Below are positions 56,087-64,000 of a stretch of DNA of 64,000 nucleotides, piece by piece. This stretch comes from Kingdonia uniflora (Eukaryota; Streptophyta; Magnoliopsida; Ranunculales; Circaeasteraceae). Location of the stretch: NCBI GenBank assembly GCA_014058105.1, contig JACGCM010001245.1, forward strand, positions 1,178,001-1,242,000, read 5' to 3'. Made by a program: the position numbers and the translations under genes. How positions within the stretch are numbered: position 1 is the stretch's first letter; each line of letters begins with the position of its first letter. The notes under the pieces are model-generated. The model made no database searches and had not been told where the DNA came from. It was given only the letters and a program-made list of their open reading frames with translations.

Positions 56087-58330
56087 CTACAAGATGACAC
56101 TTGCAGACCAGAGTACGCCAATTTTTCCTGAAGAAAGGTAACGCCAAACTAGTAGAGTTACGGGCCAATCTTAACCTTGAAACCGAATGGCAAGCTGCTC
56201 TAAAACAATAACTAGTAGGCATCCTGGACGCGTTGAAGGTTCTGCAAAGTCAACAAGCCGCAACCCAGAAGAACAAAGGCATGTTGCCAGCTACTTTTAG
56301 GCTTCTGTTCTCGACAGGGCAGGACCATACACGAACGATCTGGAAGGTTAAGTTTGATCTATTCATAAGCAACATGGGGGAGAGCCCGCTCTGATACAGG
56401 AAGTCCACCAAGAAGTTGATGACGGCCTCGCTAGAGTCCGACAAGAAGAACCACCCCAAGGAAGAGTCAAATTCTGGCTCTCGAGCGAATCAGTGAGGGA
56501 AGTGACAACCGCATTCCTTGTGAAGGACGAGTCCCACGACCAACCACCAGAGCTCGTCAGTACGTGACTCAAGAACATGTGGAAAAGCGTATAAAAGAAT
56601 TGGTCAATGCTCAATTTCAGACCACTAATAAAATTCATAACAGGTTATAGAAGAGCTCGATCGCGCAGAAGTCACTGGATGGCAAAGTTCTCACTGGTTT
56701 CCACACTTTAAAAATCAGAAAATAGAAGGAAACTGGTCTAGTGGAACACGTTCAAGAATTCCAGGACGCTCTCGGCTTATATTCTACATCCAACCACAAT
56801 CTATGTCGGTTCTTTCCTACTAGTTTAGAAGGTGAAGCTTTGTGATGGTTCCACACACTACCAGAAGGATCCATTACAACTTTCGAGTAATTGAGGAAAC
56901 TCTTCATCAAGAATTATTCGCACAGCAGAGACAAAGAGGAGAATCTATATTTTCTATTCAGCCTTAAACAGGTACCAGGGGAGAAGCTCGAGACATTCAC
57001 TAAAAAATTCCCGGAGTTGGCTCGAAAGGTAGATCGACTCAATCAGAAGATTACTATTTTGGCCTTCACGAATGCTTTGCTCGTCGATGGAAGGGCAAAG
57101 TAGTACCTCGTTCTAAACAATCCTATGAATTTGGAGGACATGATCAAAAAATTCAACGGGTATATCTATCTCGAAAGAATGGTATCCGACCAATTGAAAA
57201 CTTAAAAATCAACCTTGACAGCTAGAGATCAATCCACATGCCAAAATTTCAATCGCGCTGCTGATCATGGTAGAGATAGGAAGAGAACAAAATCTAATGA
57301 AGATCGACCATGGAAAGATAGTAATATGCCAAAAACCTGACTTCCCAAGATTATTGTTACCATAGCCAACATTTATCATATATTTTAGGAGGATACATTT
57401 TTTTGCAATACACAGTATCTCCAACCATTGAGAACAAACCATATTACATTCACCACAAAGTCTGACATCATGAGACAGAGCATTGCTTCGCTTTACAGCA
57501 ACTGTTGGAGTATATTTTTGTGGATGGACGAATGCATGAATACATCGTGGACATTGAAAGTTACAAGAACGGGAGTTACAAACTTCCCACAGAGGTCGTA
57601 CAGGTCGAAGAAACGATAGAGTAGAAGCATTTATACCATATCTCTGTCATCCACTTCATTGAGACTTATACTATTAACCAATCGAACAGGTGTGAAAGAT
57701 GACATATTGGCCAATGCCACGACTTGTCCATGGATGATAAAGAAGCTCGGTTACTCCCCGCATCTTGCTCCCAGTGCACATGGATCTCTTTTGACGATTG
57801 CGATGCTCGCCACGTCAACTTTCCTCACCATCATGCATTGGCGATCATGCTCAAAATGAGAAATGTCATACTACATAAAATGATAGTAGGTACTGGTAGT
57901 AGCATCGAACTACTTTTTTAATGCACGATTGATCAGATGGAGCTGGCTGAAAAAGTACAACCTAATGGCATTGATATCTGTGGATTCAACAGCTCTAGAA
58001 AAGAATGTGTAGGAAAGATCATACTTCATATTATGGCAGGACCAACAATAGTTGACATTATATTTTACATTATCAAGGCAAAATCCTTTTATTTGGGATA
58101 ATGGAACGTTGTTGGCTACATAATATACGTGCTATTCCGTCGACCTACCATTTGGTGCAGTGATTCGAATGCAATGACGACATTTACAAAATCAAAAGCA
58201 GACAAAAGCTAGCTTTTGCTTGTGAAAATACTGTTACCATCGTACCAGAGCCATCAATACCATAGCTCGCATAGTAATTACCAAAAACAATTGGGAACAT
58301 TACAGGAAACTTTACAGTAAACTCTGCAAA
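56087..58330 (+). pseudogene. Plus-strand Ty3/gypsy gag-protease relic
   Basis: An N-terminal gag region with many stops (56100-56640) leads to the capsid-type gag domain: LVEHVQEFQDALGLYS, then FFPTSLEGEAL, HTLPEGSITTFE, FIKNYSHSRDKEENLY and LKQVPGEKLETFTKKFPELA, ending at NNPMNLEDMIKKF. The protease region follows: DARHVNFPHHHALAIMLKM, then VGTGSSIELLF, where the catalytic DTGSS motif has Asp replaced by Gly (GGT, 57889-57891). IVDIIFYIIKAKS, then IRAIPSTYHL-like text in broken frames, ends the protease-linked block near 58250. RT, RNase H and integrase are absent. The text style is Tat/Athila-like, opposite in orientation to elements A and B. Confidence 0.75.
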
Positions 58331-58374
58331 AACTAGCTGCCAAGTGCAGAAATCACAGAGTACGCACTACTTAA

Positions 58375-58704
58375 AAAATGACTATTGGGGACAAAAATAT
58401 TTGTCGTTAATACTGGATCAACGATAGATATTCTATCGTTAACAACTGTCGCTAAAAACGGTCAAAAACTGACATTTATAAATGTCGTGTTTTAACAACA
58501 TATACATATGTCGTTCTTTATAAAAACTTCAACAATTATAAATGTTACGTTTTTCGTCGTTTCAAGGAGACTAGTCTTTTACTACAAAACATTAGCGATG
58601 AATATATTTGTCGTGGTTTAAGAAAAAATGCAACTGTAATATATGGCATACTTAAAAAAAAAGGTCGCTTAAATAAAGGATCTACGACATATGTATGTGT
58701 CGTT
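58375..58704 (+). mobile_element. CACTA-like transposon end
   Basis: It begins CACTACTTAAAAAATGA, similar to a CACTA terminus. Inward are repeated TGTCGT / ACGACA-type motifs (for example ATTTGTCGTTAA, ATATGTCGTTC, TATGTGTCGTTA) like subterminal repeats. No matching opposite end is seen; it abuts the left arm of the inverted repeat. Confidence 0.4.
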
Positions 58705-58709
58705 ATTTA

Positions 58710-59676
58710 ATGAGCACGAAATTATGACATTTTTAATATACCCGAACATGTATTTTACTCGTCTATTATATTTAATTTAAGGTACTTATGTGCGTTTGTT
58801 TGATTGTAGCTATTGGAGATAGATATTTAAAACCAAGCTCTTAAAATTAAGTAAAAGTGTCTCCAGCAGTTCATAGCACACAAAGTCAAAGACACATTAT
58901 ATTTGGTCTCAAAATTAAAGAAATATATACACAAATATTCTTGGAGAATAAGATCAAAAAATTTATTGCATCCAAGATCCTTGAAGATATTTTATACTGG
59001 AGATATATGCAAGAGTTTCCATTCAAAAGATCTTTACATCAGATAAGAGAATTATATACAAGAATCTTAGGAGATTGGTTGTAAAATTAGAATATATTAT
59101 TGTGAAAATATTACTTACAATTTAATGTATAGTTTCTAAATTTGGGATTCTTCTCATATAAAAGGAACTCTCCCCCCATTGTAATTGGGCATCTCATATT
59201 AGAGTGCAATATCAAAGTTTATAGTAATAAATGTTATTATTTCTATCTTTTTCTTGTTATTTCCTTTAAGCAAGTAATATAGCAATGATCAAAGGGATGA
59301 GTAACTAATCTTCTTAGCCATGGCTAGAGGAAGCTCCACCCAATATAGCCTTAGTATATAATAGCATTGTATAACTAGAGTAGTTACTTTATCTTCTTTC
59401 GTTTTAATGCATATTCTTCTTCCTACAATCCTAACTTGACCATAGCTTGGATTCGAGAGAGTAAAGAATCTAAGGAAATCATCTTGTTTGACCGTTACAA
59501 GATGGTTTGGAACATGGAGAAGAGGACATAACCCGCTCTTATCAACCGGACCATGGTTGAATAAGGTAGTTTATGGGTAGTTCCTAATCATAAATCTCTT
59601 TTATCTTTTGATGTATTGCATATGCCCGACCAATGATATGCGATACGGGAACTCGTAATTTACTCTAATTATTTAT
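58710..59676. repeat. Left arm of a long inverted repeat
   Basis: The arm is the approximate reverse complement of 59885-60831 along its whole length; shared blocks include GCACATAAGTACCTTAAATT (in inverse), CATCTCATATTAGAGTG, CAAGATGGTTTGGAACATGG and ATTGCATATGCCCGACCA. It contains a TATA-like CATATAAAAGGAAC near 59157. Confidence 0.92.
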
Positions 59677-59884
59677 CGACAAAAACTTGATTGATTATAA
59701 ACCGACGTTATAAAATAGCTGCAAGCGCACGGTGTACCGTTAAGTACAAGGGTAAGCAAATGAGTTTGAGTAGGTTTCGAACTAAAAAGAAGAAATAAGC
59801 AAATACTAGAAAGTATGAGTTGTATGAGTTGGAGTGAGAACCAAGGCTTAGATTTCACTCCACCCTTTCTACCCGTGGGATAGC
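59677..59884. other. Spacer (loop) of the inverted repeat
   Basis: About 208 bp, not repeated in the arms. It includes CAAGCGCACGGTGTACCGTT; no gene. Confidence 0.85.
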
Positions 59885-60831
59885 ATAAATAATTAGAGTA
59901 AATTACGAGTTCCCGTATCGCATATCCTTGGTCGGGCATATGCAATACATCAAAAGATAAAAGATATTTATGATTTGGAACTATCCATAAACCACCTAAT
60001 TCAACCATGGTCCGGTTGATAAGATCGGGCTATGTCATCTTCTCCATGTTCCAAACCATCTTATAATGGTCAAACAAGATGGTTTTCTTGGATTAAAACG
60101 AAGGATACATTGGGTGGAAGAAGAATATGCATTAAAACGAAGGAAGAGAAAGTAACTACTCTAGTTATACAATGTTATTCTATATTAAGGCTACATTGGG
60201 TGGAGCTTCATCAAGCCTTGGCTAAGAAGATTAGCTACTCATCCCTTTGATTATTGTCATATTACTTGCTTAAAGGAAATGACAAGAAAAAGAAAGAAAT
60301 AATAACCTTTATTGCTATGAACTTTGATATTACACTCTAATATGAGATGCCCAATTACAATGGGGGGAGGGTTCCTTTTATAGGACAAGGAGCCCAAATT
60401 TAGAAATTATACATTAAATTGTAAGTAATATTTTCACAATGATATCTTCTAATTTTACAACCAATCTCCTAAGATTTTTGCATATAATTCCCTTAAGTGA
60501 TGTAAAGATCTTTCTTCATGGAAACTCTTGCATATATCTTTAATATAAAATATCTTTAAGGATCTTGGATACAATATATTCTTTGATCTTATTCTCCAAG
60601 AATATTTGTGCATATATTTCTTTAATCTTGAGACCAATTATATTGTGTCTTTGAATTTGTGTGCTATAAACTGCTGGAGTCACTTTTACTTGACTTTAAG
60701 AGCTTGGTTTTAAATATCCATCTCCAATAGCTACAATCAAACAAACGCACATAAGTACCTTAAATTAAATATAATGGATGACAAAAATACATGTTTGGGT
60801 ATATTAAAAATGTCATAATTACGTGCTCATC
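59885..60831. repeat. Right arm of a long inverted repeat
   Basis: Reverse-complement partner of 58710-59676; the arms differ by scattered substitutions and small indels. Confidence 0.92.
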
Positions 60832-60888
60832 CTTATTCCATAAAAATTATTGTCTTTTAATTGAAATGAAGACCAACCTCTTAAAATT

Positions 60889-60960
60889 TGGACTAAATGG
60901 ATTTGAACCATCAACCTCTCCAAATTTTGAGCGCTCTATCCACTTTGAGCTTATAATCCT
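60889..60960 (-). repeat. tRNA-like SINE head
   Basis: The minus strand folds roughly as a tRNA: acceptor-like GGATTAT with TTAGTCC, D-arm GCTC...GAGC, and T-arm GATGGTTCAAATCCATT. The anticodon stem is poor, so it is not a functional tRNA. It matches the plus-strand copy at 14988-15056. Confidence 0.45.
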
Positions 60961-61106
60961 TAAAAATCAAATCATACAAAAATAATCACCATAAAAGGAA
61001 TAAAATACTACAAAATGATGTACAGGTCTAATGCCCAGTTCATAAGAGAAAGATAGAGAGAAAGAGAGAAAGAAAGAAAAAGAGAGCATAGTTAATTTTG
61101 TTAAAG
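60961..61106. repeat. GA-rich microsatellite region
   Basis: An irregular GAGA/GAAA tract lies at 61044-61087 within otherwise plain AT-rich sequence. Confidence 0.8.
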
Positions 61107-61250
61107 TCAAAAATCTAGAGCCGCTGGAGTAGTTTCAACTATATCTTTATTTACTGTAGTGGCAACACCCAATTTACTAGTAAGTGCATTCAAACCATGA
61201 AACTCTTCAACATTGCTTTCAACTTTTACCTTTGCTAATAAACCTAGCAA
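61107..61250 (-). pseudogene. Unassigned coding-like fragment
   Basis: An open stretch of about 45 codons ends in a stop at 61107. It reads VKVESNVEEFHGLNALTSKL and GVATTVNKDIVETTPAALDF, with balanced amino-acid use unlike the surrounding noncoding DNA. It looks like the C-terminal exon of a captured or decayed gene. No family could be named. Confidence 0.35.
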
Positions 61251-62086
61251 ACAAAATCCTAACTTTTTCGTAATTCCAAGTCAATTAAAGAAAAACAAAA
61301 TGATGTCAGGAGATCCAAAATTTCTCATTATGCCCAGCCAAATTAAAAAGGCTAAAAGTTATCCAAGTTTAACAAACCTGTAACTGGTTCAATTGCAAAA
61401 GGCTGAGAGTCATTTAATGAGAAACCAACTCAGTCCTGGAAAATCAAAATGCTTAGATTTTTGTGATTTGTATTCTTAACATATATTTAATTTTTGTTGA
61501 GAAGAAAACAATAGAACATATATTATCATCATTTATCAAATAAACCATTTCAAGTAACAATAATATGAAAGTCCTAACATTTCAATAAGTTGTGAAGCAC
61601 TTGAATAGGTGATTACATTTAAGCTAGCATTTCCTACTAGGCTACCATGTTCTAGCTAGTCCAATGGAATGAACTAGAGGTAAAGTTGGGACCTGCATTC
61701 TTGCCTTCACCAGCATTAGATTATGGTGTCATAAGGGCTAACTACTTTGAGAAATCAAGTCTCAAACCCACAGAAAAAAGGCACGAAGAAATTGCATTAT
61801 CATATCAGATACTTCAATTAAGGTTCTAGTAAAGTAGGCATGAATTGTTGTATCCTTACATATTTAAGTATAACAGAAAAAAAACCAAATGTGGTCCAGG
61901 CACGAAAGAATCAGGCCTTTCATGTTGTAGAATAACGCAAGAATTTGTACTAATTAAATTATTTGTAATGATTGCTCTAATAACTAATATATAAGAATTA
62001 TCATAAATATACTATGGGAAATAATTACAATACAAATCCCAAGATGGTAAAAATAAAAGAAATGTTATTTGCCCAGGTTAAGATAA
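61251..62086. other. No gene recognised
   Basis: AT-rich sequence without a convincing ORF or repeat. Confidence 0.4.
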
Positions 62087-62422
62087 ATGCTGCTTTGTCA
62101 TCTTCAACCAATGCTTCTTTCTACTCTTAGGGTTAGGGTTTGCCAACGTGTGAATTTGCAACATTTACAAGTTAATTACAGGTGCTTTTATGGAACACGT
62201 ATATATTTTGCCGTTAGCTATGTTTCAAATTATAAAGAAACCTATAGGAGTCTGGATATAGTAACAATCATCGTTGGAAGAAGCTTTGTCCTTGTTGCTC
62301 CAGTCATCCCGATCTATCTCATTTTCCAACATCTCAGATCCTACACCAATTCTGTAGAACAAAAATGGATTGTTGGAGTCATTTTCATGGTTCTTGTCTA
62401 TGCTACTAAATTCATTATATAG
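62087..62422 (+). CDS. Unassigned ORF with membrane segments
   Basis: This 111-codon frame has two hydrophobic stretches near the C-terminus (TIIVGRSFVLVAPVIPIYLI and WIVGVIFMVLVYATKFII) separated by a short polar loop, so it could be a fragment of a membrane protein. The start is uncertain; an AG at about 62077 just upstream could be a splice acceptor. No family recognised, and it may be spurious. Confidence 0.25.
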   Translation: MLLCHLQPMLLSTLRVRVCQRVNLQHLQVNYRCFYGTRIYFAVSYVSNYKETYRSLDIVTIIVGRSFVLVAPVIPIYLIFQHLRSYTNSVEQKWIVGVIFMVLVYATKFII

Positions 62423-62623
62423 GTATTAAACTCAAGATTGTCCCTTGCATGTGACATATTAAGAAACCTATATGAAGCATTTCCCTTGTACTATTTTGGA
62501 AAATATTTAGTTGCCTACCATGGTGGGGATGAGTTGTAGAGTCACTCGATATAGAATCAAGAAAACATCTAAATGAGCCATTGCTAGAACTAGATGAGAG
62601 AAGGAATTACAAAAGGGATCATT
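62423..62623. other. Spacer
   Basis: No gene or repeat seen. Confidence 0.4.
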
Positions 62624-62875
62624 CACTATAAAAAAATAAATTATTAGAGACCAGATATTAGAGACAGAGTAAAATTTGTCTCTAATAATATCACATTTGG
62701 GATGGTTTTGATTCTGTCTCTTATTATTTTTGTTTATGAGACAAAAAAATCACCCCATCCTTAATAGTATAAGTTTAGGAACAGTTGGATATATCCGTCC
62801 CTAATTGAATAAGTTCAGGGACAGTGGGACATAACCATCCTTAATATGTTACGTTTAGGGATGGGAAAAAGTACT
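62624..62875 (+). mobile_element. CACTA-like end with GTCTCTAA repeats
   Basis: It begins CACTATAAAAAAATAAATT. Internal short motifs alternate, such as TTAGAGAC, GTCTCTAATAAT, TTTAGGAACAG and TTCAGGGACAGT with CCGTCCCTAAT, in direct and inverted orientation. This subterminal pattern is typical of CACTA elements. The terminus differs from those at 15594 and 58375, so it would be a different family. Confidence 0.4.
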
Positions 62876-64000
62876 GCGGAAATTGAAAGCGAAAAGTTTA
62901 AACTCAATTTTGTCTAATCAATCTCTCCACACGCAGTCCTTCTCCATCTATACACCTTAAGGAATAACTCATCAGCCATTTCTCGATATCAGCCATTCGT
63001 TATCCATCTCTCGTGAGTTGAGGATTATTTAGGCCGCTCGGATCTCTCCTAGGCCAAGAAATTTTAGACTTCCTTCACACCTCTAAACTGCCATATCATA
63101 TGGCTAAATTTTCAGTCAACCAACATTTGTTTTAGAATTTACGCGTAAAGCATCAAATCATTAGGCAAACTTCAGTATTTGTTCATCATCACTACTGTCT
63201 CCCCTGAATCTGAATCCCTCCTCTCAATCTTCTGAAATCAATCCTTGTAAGGTGTTCATTTTGATGCAAATTTCAATTGCTTCAATCCTAAAATTAAATA
63301 TCAAACATACCCTTCATTTGCTTTATGTGACTGTAAACTTACTCAATTGGTAAACTTTCTCACCCTAAATCTTTATTTCGAGCAAAGTTAGGCTTTGAAT
63401 CTTCATCAAATCTTCATAATTTTACTCCAGTAAGTAACACTATGAATTGATCTTCGATTTAAGCAACAATCAAATTCAAGTTAAATGGAATCTCCTTCCC
63501 TTTCATTTAATCCTTTCATTTAATCAAGACCTACGTTAGGTGGTCTTTTTTACGTTCGATATGGTGAGCAAAGGGCAATCTGACGTCAGCTGATGTCAGC
63601 ATCTGGTGATTGGTCGTGTTCATTATCAAAAATGCCCCCATAATTTTTACCTTCTAAAACATAGGATACAAGGTCAGAGTTGTAATCTTCCATTCATTTC
63701 TCCTCTCTCTCTCACTCGATCTACTCCTTCTCTGTTGATCTCACTCCTCTTAATTACAAACATGACTTCTTCTGTGATTCTTTCTCTAATGGTGACTTGG
63801 AGTGTTTGATTTCGCCAAGCTTTTAAGGTTTCAACCAATCTCATCTTTAGTAAGCTCTTCTACTCCAATCTTTTATTTTTGATTCATTGCTCTTATCTAG
63901 GGTTTATCATCTTCTTAATTTAGGGTTTTGATTGAAATATTTTCCTATACCTGGGGTTCTAAAATTGGTCTAAAATAGTTGTTCTTAATTTATGAATCAT
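62876..64000 (+). promoter_or_regulatory. CT-rich right edge, possible 5' leader of a gene
   Basis: From about 63690 the plus strand is CT-rich (TCTCCTCTCTCTCTCACTC), followed by an ATG at 63762 opening a 15-codon ORF (MTSSVILSLMVTWSV), then AGGGTTT-type stretches near 63898. Such features are common in plant 5' UTRs and first introns. The main coding sequence would lie beyond the window. No TATA box was convincingly placed. Confidence 0.3.

Noticed and set aside
59100..59260. A clear LTR inside the left arm of the inverted repeat
   Set aside because: A TATA-like box and a pyrimidine leader are visible, but no TG...CA borders, primer site or direct copy were found, so no LTR was annotated.
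60889..60960. Functional tRNA gene on the minus strand
   Set aside because: The T-arm and D-arm look right but the anticodon stem is poor, and a related copy at 14988 points to a SINE.

Overview
This window is plant nuclear DNA. It is AT-rich and dominated by transposable elements: Ty3/gypsy Tat-like and chromovirus retrotransposons, a DUF4283-type L1 LINE, CACTA ends and a Helitron helicase. The degenerate gene pieces have plant-type introns and match plant families (alpha-expansin, alpha-tubulin, UBP15/16-type ubiquitin protease, RING-H2, TPR). A eudicot is likely; the species cannot be named from the sequence. I see no gene I would call an intact, functional host gene. All assignments come from reading translations and repeats by eye; no database search was run.

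Layout. 1-15.6 kb: a patchwork of broken gene fragments around Helitron-type genes. It holds the C-terminus of a PIF1-like Helitron helicase (1-537), a TPR-protein fragment (1807-2931), a RING-H2 fragment (4535-5184), a fused expansin/alpha-tubulin fragment on the minus strand (6195-7096), an intron-containing RPA70-like gene (7980-10375), a UBP15/16-like pseudogene whose expected catalytic Cys is Arg (13352-14855), a SINE head, and a CACTA end with many subterminal repeats (to 15594). 15.85-21.34 kb: a decayed minus-strand L1-type LINE (ORF1, endonuclease, RT, RNase H). 21.42-23.45 kb: a short non-autonomous LTR element with an initiator-Met-type primer site. 23.85-29.35 kb: a minus-strand chromovirus with both LTRs, a near-perfect target duplication and a C-terminal chromodomain. 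29.35-32.42 kb: mostly unassigned.

32.42-54.9 kb: the most informative part. A Tat-like Ty3/gypsy element (B, minus strand) carries a second copy of the same family (A, 33258-45035) inserted in its 3' internal region. A is flanked by a perfect 5-bp TAAAT duplication. Each copy carries, between pol and the 3' LTR, a tandem-repeat patch and then a long antisense (plus-strand) transcription unit with exon-like ORFs, conserved splice-like junctions and long coiled coils. A has lost everything between the gag N-terminus and RNase H, and its integrase catalytic Glu has become Gln; B keeps that Glu but is truncated in RT.

54.9-64 kb: a plus-strand gypsy gag-protease relic with a mutated protease active site (56.1-58.3 kb), a CACTA-like end, an approximately 950-bp-arm inverted repeat (58710-60831), a second tRNA-like SINE head, two unassigned coding-like fragments, another CACTA-like end, and a CT-rich stretch at the right edge that resembles a plant promoter/5' leader.

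How it works together: this is a repeat nest, not an operon or pathway. The left third looks like gene fragments gathered by Helitron or CACTA activity. The middle and right record successive retrotransposon insertions and decay.
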